Shown piece by piece: positions 6,907 to 14,870 of a stretch of 18,774 bases of DNA. Every line of letters begins with the position of its first letter. Positions within the stretch are counted from its first letter, which is position 1. Below the pieces are notes generated by a model, which was given only the letters and a program-made list of their open reading frames with translations, was not told the DNA's origin and made no database searches. The DNA comes from an uncultured Eubacteriales bacterium (GTDB lineage: Bacteria; Bacillota; Clostridia; Christensenellales; CAG-917), in assembly GCA_900547975.1 (NCBI GenBank), contig URIX01000038.1, forward strand, positions 1-18,774. The letters run 5' to 3'. The position numbers and the translations under genes were made by a program.

Positions 6907-8007
6907 ATGAAAAAATACGATTATCTCGTAGTGGGAAGCGGACTGTTCGGCGCAGTGTTTACGCATTTTGCTTTGAAAAAAGGCAAAAGTGTTCTCGTGC
7001 TTGAAAAACGCGACCACATTGGCGGTAACGTCTACACCGAAAACGTCGAGGGCATAAACGTGCATCGCTACGGCGCGCACATTTTCCATACGTCCGACAA
7101 AGAAGTGTGGGATTTCGTCAACGAATTTGCCGAATTCAACAACTATATAAACTCGCCGATTGCAAACTACAAGGGCGAATTGTACAATTTGCCGTTCAAT
7201 ATGAACACGTTCAGCAAGTTGTGGGGCGTTGTCACACCGGGCGAAGCGCGTGCCAAAATCGCCGAACAAGTGGCGAATCTTGGAATAGACGAGCCTAAAA
7301 ACCTCGAAGAACAGGCTTTGAAACTCGTCGGCACGGACGTGTATACAAAACTTGTTAAAGGCTACACCGAAAAGCAATGGGGCAGAGATTGCAAAGATTT
7401 GCCCGCGTTTATAATAAAGCGTTTGCCGTGCAGATTCACCTTTGACAACAACTATTTCAACGACCGCTATCAGGGCATACCTATCGGCGGATATACGCCA
7501 ATAATCGAGAAGTTGCTCGACGGCGCAGACGTGATGACAAACACGGATTATTTCGACTTTATAAAAGATAATCCGAACGTTGCAAACAAGACGGTATACA
7601 CGGGTATGATAGACGAGTTTTTCGGATTCAGATTCGGCAAACTCAAATATCGCACGGTGCGCTTCGATACGAAGATTCTCGATATGCCAAACTATCAAGG
7701 CGTTGCGGTTATGAATTATACGGACAGAGAAACGCCGTATACGCGCATTATCGAGCACAAGCATTTCGAGTTTGGCACAGAGCAAAAAACCGTGATAAGT
7801 TACGAGTATCCGACCGAGTGGCAAGAGGGTATGGAACCTTACTATCCCGTCAATGACGAGGAAAACACCTCGCTTTACGAGCGTTACAAGCAACTTGCAA
7901 CCGAGCGCCCCGACGTAATCTTCGGCGGCAGGCTCGGACAATATAAATACTACGATATGGACAAAGTCATTCGCTCGGCTTTGGACATTGCGAAAGCAGA
8001 GAGTTAA
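6907..8007 (+). CDS. glf: UDP-galactopyranose mutase
   Basis: Flavoenzyme that interconverts UDP-galactopyranose and UDP-galactofuranose, supplying the donor for galactofuranose-containing glycans. It is 366 aa, the usual bacterial length. The N-terminal FAD-binding fold is clear: VVGSGLFG (Gly10, Gly12, Gly15), EKRDHIGGN (33-41) and RYGAHIFHT (54-62). WGRDCKDLPAFIIKRLPCRF and YQGIPIGGYTP are typical of the substrate domain. GAGGT lies a few bases before the ATG. It opens a tight plus-strand set of glycan genes; the galactofuranosyltransferase follows after 16 bases, so product and user are encoded side by side. Confidence 0.96.
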   Translation: MKKYDYLVVGSGLFGAVFTHFALKKGKSVLVLEKRDHIGGNVYTENVEGINVHRYGAHIFHTSDKEVWDFVNEFAEFNNYINSPIANYKGELYNLPFNMNTFSKLWGVVTPGEARAKIAEQVANLGIDEPKNLEEQALKLVGTDVYTKLVKGYTEKQWGRDCKDLPAFIIKRLPCRFTFDNNYFNDRYQGIPIGGYTPIIEKLLDGADVMTNTDYFDFIKDNPNVANKTVYTGMIDEFFGFRFGKLKYRTVRFDTKILDMPNYQGVAVMNYTDRETPYTRIIEHKHFEFGTEQKTVISYEYPTEWQEGMEPYYPVNDEENTSLYERYKQLATERPDVIFGGRLGQYKYYDMDKVIRSALDIAKAES

Positions 8008-8023
8008 GCTCATAAAAGAAGAT

Positions 8024-9757
8024 ATGACCATTTTATCGCGCTGGATTATCGGCGAGGGAAAACTTAATACGCGGCTTGAAAATGCCGCCGTGGATGAGGG
8101 CAAAGTGACGTTGCAAAAGGGCGGCAGCGTCGGTTTCGACACGTACTTTAACAGTTTTTCCGAGGCGGTTTTCAAGCAAAAGACGTTGCTTGAAAAGGCG
8201 ATTGCGTTCGCCGAAGTCGAAGGCGCGGTGAGAGTCGAGGTGTATTCGTCAAAACGCGGCGAAAACGGCGTAATCGATACGCTCATCTGTCAAAAAGAGG
8301 ACTTAAACGTTGTAAAACGAACGGTTGAAGTTCCGTTTGCGTTTGACGACGGCAGTTTTGTGTGGTGCAAAATAGTTGCGCTTTCCGATACGGCGACGGT
8401 GTTTGGCGGCGGATATGCGACAGAGCAAGCAAAGCAAAGACGAGCAAATCTTGCCGTCGTGATTTGCACTTTCAAAAGAGAATCTTACGTCAAAAGCAAC
8501 GTCAAGGCGTTATGCGAATTTGCAAAGCGCAACGCCGAAAACGTAACCGTTTACGTCATCGACAACGGGCAGACTCTTTCGCGCGAGGACGTGGTTGGCG
8601 CGGTGCTTGTTACAAACAAGAATCTCGGCGGAAGCGGCGGTTTTTCGAGAGGAATGATAGAGGCGCACAATGCCGGCGTGCATACGCATTTTCTGCTTAT
8701 GGACGACGACATTTCTTTCAATCCCGAAATCGTTGCGCGCACTATGCGCTTTTTGGAATACGCAACGTCCGAAAACGTTGCCGTCGGCGGCGGTATGCTT
8801 CGAGAGGACGAGCAAGAGATTCTCTACGAACTCGGCGGACGTTGGAACGGCGACAGACTTTGCGGTTTTTACAGCGATTTGGATTTGTCCGAAAAGGAAA
8901 ATTTGCTTTTCGACAAGCCCGAACGTCCCGACTATTGCGCGTGGTGGTATTGCTGTATGCCCATCGGCGTGATAGTAAGACACGGTTTGCCGTTGCCGCT
9001 TTTCATAAAAAACGACGACGTGGAATACGGCGTGCGTTGCAAGGAACTTGAATGGACGTTCTTAAACGGCGTCGGCGTTTATCACTCGCCTTTTGAGGCA
9101 AAATACAACGCATCGCTCGAATACTACATCAGACGAAACGAACTTATAAGCAACTGCTACACCACAAAGCGCAGCGGATTCAAATATTTTTGGAAACTCG
9201 TGCGTTGCGTGGGGATTCAACTCGTTCAGCAACGGTATTTTGCAATTCCGTATTCCGTCAAAGGTTACGACGATTTCCTCAAAGGCGCGGACTATCTTGC
9301 AACTCTCGACGCCGAAAAACTCAATTCGGATTTGAGAAAGGGTATGCCTAAAACGTACTCGAAAGCCGAACTCGAAGATATGGGCTACGACTTAACGAAT
9401 ATTTACAAGAGCAAACCGCGCTCGGAATTTTTGCAGACGATTACGCTCAACGGTTATCTGATTCCGAAGTTTTTGTGCTCGAAGCAATCGCGCGAGGTCA
9501 GAATCATAGACAGCACGGATTGTCCGCCGAGAGATTTTTTCACGTCGCGCAAAACTCTTCAATACAATTCGCTTTCCCAAACGGGATTCTTCACCGAAGA
9601 AAAGTTTTCAAAGGTGATAAAGGCGGGATTTATGCTCGTTGGAAAAGCATTCAAAATGGTCGTTGAATATAATAGAGCAAAAAAATCGTTCGTGAGAAAA
9701 CAAAAGTATCTCACGTCGTTCGAGTTCTGGTCTAAAAAACTCGGACTCGACGATTGA
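8024..9757 (+). CDS. GlfT2-like galactofuranosyltransferase (GT2)
   Basis: A 577-aa glycosyltransferase that should transfer galactofuranose from UDP-Galf to a growing glycan at the inner face of the membrane. An N-terminal beta-rich domain (about 1-135) precedes the GT-A domain, as in mycobacterial GlfT2. Matching motifs are VVICTFKRE (145-153), NKNLGGSGGFSRG (198-210), MDDDISF with the metal-binding DDD at 227-229, WWYCCMP (Trp307-Trp308), FIKNDDVEYGVR with the probable catalytic Asp at 331-332, and VYHSPFE with His354. These correspond to the DDD, WW, DDAEYG and His motifs known in GlfT2. The ATG at 8024 follows AAAGAAG; an earlier in-frame start lies inside glf. The position directly after glf strongly supports the substrate. 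Whether it is bifunctional (alternating linkages) cannot be seen. Confidence 0.9.
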   Translation: MTILSRWIIGEGKLNTRLENAAVDEGKVTLQKGGSVGFDTYFNSFSEAVFKQKTLLEKAIAFAEVEGAVRVEVYSSKRGENGVIDTLICQKEDLNVVKRTVEVPFAFDDGSFVWCKIVALSDTATVFGGGYATEQAKQRRANLAVVICTFKRESYVKSNVKALCEFAKRNAENVTVYVIDNGQTLSREDVVGAVLVTNKNLGGSGGFSRGMIEAHNAGVHTHFLLMDDDISFNPEIVARTMRFLEYATSENVAVGGGMLREDEQEILYELGGRWNGDRLCGFYSDLDLSEKENLLFDKPERPDYCAWWYCCMPIGVIVRHGLPLPLFIKNDDVEYGVRCKELEWTFLNGVGVYHSPFEAKYNASLEYYIRRNELISNCYTTKRSGFKYFWKLVRCVGIQLVQQRYFAIPYSVKGYDDFLKGADYLATLDAEKLNSDLRKGMPKTYSKAELEDMGYDLTNIYKSKPRSEFLQTITLNGYLIPKFLCSKQSREVRIIDSTDCPPRDFFTSRKTLQYNSLSQTGFFTEEKFSKVIKAGFMLVGKAFKMVVEYNRAKKSFVRKQKYLTSFEFWSKKLGLDD

Positions 9758-9773
9758 TTATCGAGAGGACAAA

Positions 9774-10883
9774 ATGGCGGATACCGAAGGGAAAAAAATC
9801 AAAATAGCGCAGGTTATAGGCAATGCCAAAGTGGGCGGCGTTATAAACTGCGTTATGAATTATTTTAGGAATATCGACACGTCAAAAGTTCAGTTCGATT
9901 TTTACACTTACGGTCCGTCGCCTTTCGATGAGGAAATAAAAGCGCGCGGCGGCAGAGTTTTCTATTTTCCGTCCGTGTTCGCGTTTTTCAAGTGCGTGCG
10001 GTTTTTGCGCAAGAGTTTTAAGCGCGAACAATACGACATAGTGCACGCGCATATGACGTCGCTGTCTTTTGTGAGTTTGCTCGCCGCAAAGCAGGCAGGT
10101 GTAAAGCATCGCATTTGCCACGCTCATTCGACAACCAACAAGAAAGAAGGGTTCGTGCACTTCGTCAAGTCGTGCTTGAAGCATATTTCGACGTGGTTTG
10201 CAACCGACCTTGCGGGGTGCAGCAGGCTGAGTATAGATTGGCTCTACGGTAAGAAAGCCGCAAAGAACGCCTACCTTATGCGCAACGCCATAGACCTTGA
10301 CAGATTCGACGTTACCGACGAGGGAAAACGGGAATTGAAAACGCGCTACGGTCTTGAAAACTGCAAAGTCGTAGGGCATATCGGAAGATTCGAGTTTCAA
10401 AAGAATATTCCGTTTTTGGTGAAGGCATTTGCCATTTTGTGCAAGTCGCGAGACGACGTAAGGCTGATGCTCGTGGGTGGAGGAGCAGAGTTCGAAAACG
10501 TCAAAAAACTGGTTCAAACGCTCAAAATAGAAGATAAAGTGCTGTTTATGACGGAAAAGCGCAACGTACAAGAATACTACGCGCTGTTTGACGTATTTGC
10601 GTTGCCGTCAAGATTCGAGGGGCTTCCGCTCGTTGCGATAGAGGCGCAGGCAATGGGAATCCCGTGTCTTCTTTCCGACTGCATAACCAAAGAAGCCGAC
10701 GTCACGGGACACGTGGAATATCTGCCTATTCTAAGCGCGACTTATTGGGCGAACGAGATAAATCGAGTTCTTGACGAACACATTTCATACGACGGAAGGA
10801 AAGCGGTTGCCGCCGCAGGTTACGACATCGTCGAAGAATCTAAAAACTTGCTCGAATACTACACGGAAGTAAACGAAAAATGA
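9774..10883 (+). CDS. Glycosyltransferase family 4 (GT-B fold)
   Basis: A retaining glycosyltransferase of 369 aa, likely adding a sugar from a nucleotide donor to the lipid-linked surface glycan. The N-terminal acceptor half contains a GNAKVGGVINCVMNY-type glycine-rich loop and DIVHAHMTS. The C-terminal donor half has VGHIGRFEFQKN, LMLVGGGAEF and the family EX7E motif as FEGLPLVAIEAQ with Glu282 and Glu290. There is no membrane helix. GAGAGG precedes the ATG, and the gene begins 16 bases after the galactofuranosyltransferase. Its TGA overlaps the ATG of the next gene (ATGA), indicating translational coupling. The sugar it transfers cannot be told from sequence; it resembles EpsF/CapM-like enzymes. 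Confidence 0.92.
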   Translation: MADTEGKKIKIAQVIGNAKVGGVINCVMNYFRNIDTSKVQFDFYTYGPSPFDEEIKARGGRVFYFPSVFAFFKCVRFLRKSFKREQYDIVHAHMTSLSFVSLLAAKQAGVKHRICHAHSTTNKKEGFVHFVKSCLKHISTWFATDLAGCSRLSIDWLYGKKAAKNAYLMRNAIDLDRFDVTDEGKRELKTRYGLENCKVVGHIGRFEFQKNIPFLVKAFAILCKSRDDVRLMLVGGGAEFENVKKLVQTLKIEDKVLFMTEKRNVQEYYALFDVFALPSRFEGLPLVAIEAQAMGIPCLLSDCITKEADVTGHVEYLPILSATYWANEINRVLDEHISYDGRKAVAAAGYDIVEESKNLLEYYTEVNEK

Positions 10884-11779
10884 ACGCCAAAATTTTTGTC
10901 GTATGTCACGACCCCAAGCAAATCGACGAAAGGATTTTTCAATATCCTTACGTTCCTATTTGCGTAGGTGCGAAAAAAGACGAGTTTTCGCCACGTTTTT
11001 TGCGTGACGACAGAGGCGACAACATCGCGGACAAAAATGACGTATACAACGAAATGACTGCGGTTTTCAGCGTATACAAGCACATCGACGAGTTTGAAAA
11101 TACAGACTTGATAGGCTTCGTACATTACCGCAGATTTTTTGCCTTTTCGAGCAATGCGAAGATTTACAACGAGCGTTCGAAATTCACCGACGAATTTTTC
11201 GATGAAATAAAACTCGACGAAGAAAAGTTGAACGATATTTTTTCAAAATACGATTTCGTCGCGCCCGTTCCTGCGTACAGAAAATCCGTCGGGGAAAATT
11301 TCAAAAAAGCGCACGGCGACGATTTGAACGTAATAAACGATATAATCGACAAGCAATATCCCGAATTTTCCGCGGCGAAAAACGAGTATTTTTGCGGAAA
11401 TAAAGCGTACTTTTTCAATATGTTCGTTTTCAAAAAGGATACGTTCAAGAGATATTGCGACTTGATATTCCCGATTTTGTTCGAGTACGAAAAGAGAAGA
11501 AAAAACCAAGACGAGAGAATGTTCGTTTCCGAACGGCTTACGGGTGCGTTTATAACTTTGCTTGAAAAAGAAGGGCAAAAGGGGTGTTTCCTTCCCGTAA
11601 CATGCATTCTTAAAAAAGCGAGTTTGAAACACAGTTTGAAAAACGCAAAGAAAAGCGGCGGAAAGTCTGCTCTTTATGCGATTAAACCCGTTGTCGAATG
11701 GCTTGCGCCGAAAAGAGTTATGCTCGCATACAGAAAAAAGAAATTCGATAAATTTGCGGATTTTAGGACAAAACTATAA
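10880..11779 (+). CDS. DUF4422 family glycosyltransferase-like protein
   Basis: A 299-aa protein of the DUF4422 type, found in capsule and exopolysaccharide clusters and thought to be a glycosyltransferase. Recognisable family patterns are the start KIFVVCHDP, then YNEMTAVFSVYKHIDE, DLIGFVHYRRFF (about residues 76-87), VGENFKKAHGDDLNVI, AYFFNMFVFKKDTF and the C-terminal ERMFVSERLTGAFI. No signal or membrane segment is evident, so it should act in the cytoplasm. It overlaps the preceding glycosyltransferase gene by four bases and is the last gene of the plus-strand glycan set. The sugar and linkage are unknown. Confidence 0.85.
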   Translation: MNAKIFVVCHDPKQIDERIFQYPYVPICVGAKKDEFSPRFLRDDRGDNIADKNDVYNEMTAVFSVYKHIDEFENTDLIGFVHYRRFFAFSSNAKIYNERSKFTDEFFDEIKLDEEKLNDIFSKYDFVAPVPAYRKSVGENFKKAHGDDLNVINDIIDKQYPEFSAAKNEYFCGNKAYFFNMFVFKKDTFKRYCDLIFPILFEYEKRRKNQDERMFVSERLTGAFITLLEKEGQKGCFLPVTCILKKASLKHSLKNAKKSGGKSALYAIKPVVEWLAPKRVMLAYRKKKFDKFADFRTKL

Positions 11780-11800
11780 GCATAAGCGCATAGGGTATTG

Positions 11801-11836
11801 ACACTATAGTGTAAATTTATCGAACACTATGGTGTT
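11801..11836. promoter_or_regulatory. Pair of operator-like palindromes
   Basis: ACACTATAGTGT (11801-11812) is a perfect 12-bp palindrome. AACACTATGGTGTT (11823-11836) is a near copy with one mismatched pair. Their centres are 23 bp apart, about two helical turns, so two dimers could bind on one face of the DNA. Two more half sites reading ATAGTGA follow at 11848-11854 and 11870-11876. A TTGACA hexamer (11798-11803) overlaps the first palindrome but has no convincing -10 at normal spacing. No gene starts here: the flanking genes converge. Confidence 0.5.
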
Positions 11837-11915
11837 ATCAAATGCTTATAGTGAAAAGTTGTAAAACGATAGTGAAATCCGAATCGTAAAAATCAAATTG
11901 CATAAATTCGTAAAA

Positions 11916-11941
11916 TAAAAACTGCCGTTCGGCAGTTTTTT
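11916..11941. terminator. Bidirectional intrinsic terminator
   Basis: ACTGCC (11921-11926), loop GTTC and GGCAGT (11931-11936), flanked by an A-run on the left and a T-run (11936-11941) on the right, so a U-tract follows the hairpin in both directions. It lies between the end of the plus-strand glycan genes and the end of the minus-strand ABC transporter operon and can stop both. Confidence 0.85.
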
Positions 11942-11961
11942 GAGTTCTTATTGCTTTTTCG

Positions 11962-12834
11962 TTATTGTTTCTTTTGCGCTTGCTCTGCAAGGGCGCAATC
12001 CTTTTGATATGCCTCGACAACTTCTTTTGCCGTGCCGTATTGAACGACGTTTCCGTCTTTGAGATAGATTGCGTTTTGGCAAAGCCTGAGAATCTGCGAC
12101 GTGCTGTGCGATACGACGATAAACGTCGTGCCGTTTTTTCTCAATTCGTCGATTTTTTCAGCGCATTTTTTTTGGAATACTGCGTCGCCTACGGCAAGAA
12201 TTTCGTCGATAAGCAAAACGTCCGGATTTACGTCAACCGCTATTGCGAATCCGAGCCTTGAAATCATACCTTGAGAATAGTTCTTGAGGGGTACGTTCAT
12301 AAACTTTTCAAGTTCGGCAAATTCGACGATGCTGTCGTATTTTTTCTTCATCTCGCGTTTAGAAAAACCGAGCATTGCGCCATTGAGAAACACGTTTTCT
12401 TTTCCTGTGGCATTGTAGTCGAAACCTGCGCCGAGTTTCAAGAGCGGAACGATGTTGCCCCTCGTTTTGACGTAACCGGCGGTCGGTTCGATTATACCCG
12501 ATATAATTTTCAGCAGGGTGGATTTGCCTGCGCCGTTTCTGCCGATAAGGCCTATGCTTTCGCCTCTGCGGACTTGGAACGTGACGTTTTTGAGCGCGAC
12601 GAAACTCGTGTAGTGAAGTTGTCCTTTCACGAGTTTGATGCAAAACTCTTTTAGGTTGTCTATGCGCTCGGTGGGAAGTTTGAATTTCATCCCGACGTGG
12701 CTGACGTCGAGCAAAATATCTTTGTCCGTATCAAAATCGCCGAGATGCTCGAATGCGTCCGGCTTAACCTCGGTCGTATCGGTCAAAGCCGAATCGTCCG
12801 ATATGTTCAAGTTTTGCTCTTTTATATCTTCCAT
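11962..12834 (-). CDS. Polysaccharide/teichoic acid ABC exporter, ATP-binding subunit
   Basis: The ATPase that powers export of a lipid-linked polysaccharide (Wzt/TagH/KpsT type), working at the inner face of the membrane with the permease encoded just upstream. It is 290 aa. It has a Walker A motif GRNGAGKST (98-106), the family-typical deviating signature YSQGM (186-190) in place of LSGGQ, Walker B VLLIDE (206-211), and the H-loop His243 in VVSHS. About 45 extra polar residues precede the ATPase domain. There is no long C-terminal carbohydrate-binding domain, so glycan-end recognition by Wzt-N/C-type chemistry is unlikely. GAGAG precedes the ATG, and the gap to the permease stop is four bases, so the two form an operon. 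Confidence 0.93.
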   Translation of the reverse strand: MEDIKEQNLNISDDSALTDTTEVKPDAFEHLGDFDTDKDILLDVSHVGMKFKLPTERIDNLKEFCIKLVKGQLHYTSFVALKNVTFQVRRGESIGLIGRNGAGKSTLLKIISGIIEPTAGYVKTRGNIVPLLKLGAGFDYNATGKENVFLNGAMLGFSKREMKKKYDSIVEFAELEKFMNVPLKNYSQGMISRLGFAIAVDVNPDVLLIDEILAVGDAVFQKKCAEKIDELRKNGTTFIVVSHSTSQILRLCQNAIYLKDGNVVQYGTAKEVVEAYQKDCALAEQAQKKQ

Positions 12835-12838
12835 ACTC

Positions 12839-13669
12839 TCAAATGTACAACAACAGTCTCTTTCTTGACAATCTGAATATCAAGTATCCGAGACCCAAAC
12901 AACCGAGACCCACGCCGTAGCAAATCAAAAATTCTTTTCCGCTCGGAACGGTGCCGCACACCAACTCTCTGAACGCTTGCAGATAGTGAACCATCGGGTT
13001 GAGGCTCATCACGGTGAGGTAACGGCTGTCGAGTTTCAGCGCGTCGATTGAGTAGAACACAGGGGTCATATACATCCATAAAGTCAGAAATACGCCGTAA
13101 AGGTGTTTAATATCTCTGAATCTGACGTATACGACGGACAGCACGAAGGACACGCCGGTGCAGAAAAACAAAATCGCAGGCAGCCAAGCGAAGATTATCA
13201 AAATCATCGTCCAATGGAAAGTCACGCCCGCGCTCATTCTCACAAGCATAACGATGACGAGCGCAATCAGTGAAAAGAGAAAGTTTACAGTGGAGGACAG
13301 AACGTTCGAGATAGGGAAAACCGCATACGGAATCCTTGTTTTGGAGAGCAAATCGTAATTGTTTACCATACAGGTGAGCGACGACGTGGTCGACGCGCGC
13401 ATCAGTGAAAACACGATATTACCCGAAAGGACGTATACGGGGTAGTCCATATTTATTGAGTTTCTGCCGAAAATTTTGCTGAAAACAAAAGCCATAACGA
13501 ACATATTGAGAAGCGGATTCAAAACCGTCCACAAAATGCCGAGAACAGAACGTCTATATTGATTTTTGATGTTTTTCCCGACCAAAGAGCCCAAAACCAC
13601 CATCGATTTTTTGAACTGCAACTCGTTTGCACGCACTCTTTTTTGGGGAAGTTTAAGTCGATTTGTCAT
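12839..13669 (-). CDS. Polysaccharide/teichoic acid ABC exporter, permease subunit
   Basis: The integral membrane subunit of an ABC-2 exporter (Wzm/TagG/KpsM type), 276 aa. It opens with the typical amphipathic entry VGKNIKNQYRRSVLGILWTVLNPLL, followed by about six hydrophobic segments, and contains the family patterns MDYPVYVLSGNIVFSL and RFRDIKHLYGVFLTLWMYMTPVFYS. Together with the adjacent ATPase it should move the undecaprenyl-linked glycan to the outer face. The start ATG at 13669 has no clear ribosome site; the next Met (residue 23) would cut into the conserved N-terminus, so this start is kept. A near-consensus promoter lies about 60 bases upstream. Confidence 0.92.
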   Translation of the reverse strand: MTNRLKLPQKRVRANELQFKKSMVVLGSLVGKNIKNQYRRSVLGILWTVLNPLLNMFVMAFVFSKIFGRNSINMDYPVYVLSGNIVFSLMRASTTSSLTCMVNNYDLLSKTRIPYAVFPISNVLSSTVNFLFSLIALVIVMLVRMSAGVTFHWTMILIIFAWLPAILFFCTGVSFVLSVVYVRFRDIKHLYGVFLTLWMYMTPVFYSIDALKLDSRYLTVMSLNPMVHYLQAFRELVCGTVPSGKEFLICYGVGLGCLGLGYLIFRLSRKRLLLYI

Positions 13670-13727
13670 TCGCGTTGATTGTGGTCAAAATCAAAATCTT
13701 TTATCACTTTCGACCGCAATAATATTA

Positions 13728-13756
13728 ATTATATACCAAATCGCGCTGCAAGTCAA
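13728..13756 (-). promoter_or_regulatory. Promoter of the ABC exporter operon
   Basis: On the minus strand TTGACT (13756-13751), a 17-bp spacer and TATAAT (13733-13728). Transcription would start near 13721, giving a leader of about 50 nt before the permease ATG. The leader contains no obvious Shine-Dalgarno sequence. Confidence 0.8.
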
Positions 13757-13792
13757 CAGCAAGAGTAGCAGCCGCAATCTTAAAGACAACGG

Positions 13793-14698
13793 TCAGTGCG
13801 CGTTGTTGGCATTGTAAAGATTTTTAAGGTCGGATTTACTCATAATGGTTATAGGCCTTGAAAAACAGGTTATGCCGAGATTTACATCGCCGCCGAAAAC
13901 CTTTTTTTCGCCGTCCATATCGAAATCCACGTCCTTATCGAGCGAAATCGTCAATTTGTCGAAAGGTCTGAATTCCATATTCTTTGAATGGTATGGCTTG
14001 CCAAAACCGACAAAGAACGCTCTGAACAACGGGAAGAAGATTTTGATTTTGCCGAATATGCCGTTGGTTTTGGGGGCTTTTATGGTCAGAAGATGCATAA
14101 TGCCGTCGTCCGCTTTGAAAAGTCGGTTGAATCTAAACCCGAAGCAACGCGGCGAATCGATTGCCATAATGAGCGAGTACTCGCCCTCGTCCTTAAAGTC
14201 GCTTGCCGAAATTTTTGCGTTTATGCGGTGAATCTTGTATTCTTTCACGACATGAGCGATGTACGCAAGAGCCTTGTATTTGCGTTTTTTCTTGTCGTTT
14301 ACGCAATATCCGATGGGGGTGAAAATGCCTGCCGCCATAACGTATGAAAAATACAAATCGTTGGCAAAGCAAATGTCTTTGAGGAAATGATTGTTTTTGA
14401 TTCCGCCGTTATAGAACTCGTTGAGCGTGCCGTACGGCATATAAATAATCTCTACGTCGTCGCGGATTTTTGAATTGAGGATGCCGTTGAGCGTGCCGTC
14501 GCCGCCGCACACGACGATTCTGTCGTACTCTGAAAAATCTTCGAGTTTTTGTTTTTCGACGATATAGTAGTAATCAACGGCGTATCCCGCGCCGAGAGCG
14601 GTTTTCAAAGTGCGCTCGTCCGCTCTGTTGCCGTTGCCGGACAACTTGTTGATGACGATTATGCATCTTTTGATATGCGACCCTTTCTTCTTTCTCAT
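13793..14698 (-). CDS. Diacylglycerol kinase family lipid kinase (YegS/DgkB-like)
   Basis: A soluble or peripheral lipid kinase of 301 aa from the ATG at 14698. The catalytic-domain motifs are present: NKLSGNG (17-23, the nucleotide-binding start), CGGDGTLNG (64-72), the hallmark GGDGT, and MPYGTLNEF (87-95) in place of the usual P-GT-ND-A. The C-terminal beta-sandwich ends with DFDMDGEK, also a family pattern. Members phosphorylate diacylglycerol or related lipids, recycling head-group-free lipid left by lipoteichoic acid or glycan synthesis; which lipid is unknown here. A longer reading to 14800 would add 34 residues from AT-rich promoter DNA and is rejected. It precedes the ABC exporter on the same strand, so some cotranscription is possible. 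Confidence 0.87.
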   Translation of the reverse strand: MRKKKGSHIKRCIIVINKLSGNGNRADERTLKTALGAGYAVDYYYIVEKQKLEDFSEYDRIVVCGGDGTLNGILNSKIRDDVEIIYMPYGTLNEFYNGGIKNNHFLKDICFANDLYFSYVMAAGIFTPIGYCVNDKKKRKYKALAYIAHVVKEYKIHRINAKISASDFKDEGEYSLIMAIDSPRCFGFRFNRLFKADDGIMHLLTIKAPKTNGIFGKIKIFFPLFRAFFVGFGKPYHSKNMEFRPFDKLTISLDKDVDFDMDGEKKVFGGDVNLGITCFSRPITIMSKSDLKNLYNANNAH

Positions 14699-14704
14699 AA
14701 CACA

Positions 14705-14733
14705 ACTATAATACATTTTGTAACATTTTGCAA
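14705..14733 (-). promoter_or_regulatory. Promoter of the lipid kinase gene, predicting a leaderless mRNA
   Basis: On the minus strand TTGCAA (14733-14728), a 17-bp spacer and TATAGT (14710-14705). Six bases separate the -10 element from the ATG at 14698, so the expected first transcribed base is the A of the start codon. There is no Shine-Dalgarno sequence. Confidence 0.65.
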
Positions 14734-14784
14734 TATAATCGTGCAAGTATAAGGCATAATTAAGGTGAAAATTAGACAAAAGGC

Positions 14785-14813
14785 TTGAATTTATGTGCAA
14801 ATTATAATAATAT
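14785..14813 (+). promoter_or_regulatory. Candidate promoter of the sugar transferase gene
   Basis: TTGAAT (14785-14790), 17 bp, then TAATAT (14808-14813). A better -10 hexamer TATAAT lies at 14803-14808 but has no good -35 partner. Either would give a leader of about 50-60 nt before the TTG start at 14871. Confidence 0.4.
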
Positions 14814-14870
14814 AAACATTAAAGCGCATAGATTGTGCAACTCGAAATACTTTGCAACGAGGTTTTCGGA

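Noticed and set aside
6793..8286. 497-codon open frame on the minus strand
   Set aside because: It is antisense to glf, which has unmistakable family motifs; it has no ribosome site or domain.
14699..14800. 34-residue N-terminal extension of the lipid kinase
   Set aside because: The extension covers the -35/-10 promoter and is AT-rich; family homology starts after the ATG at 14698.
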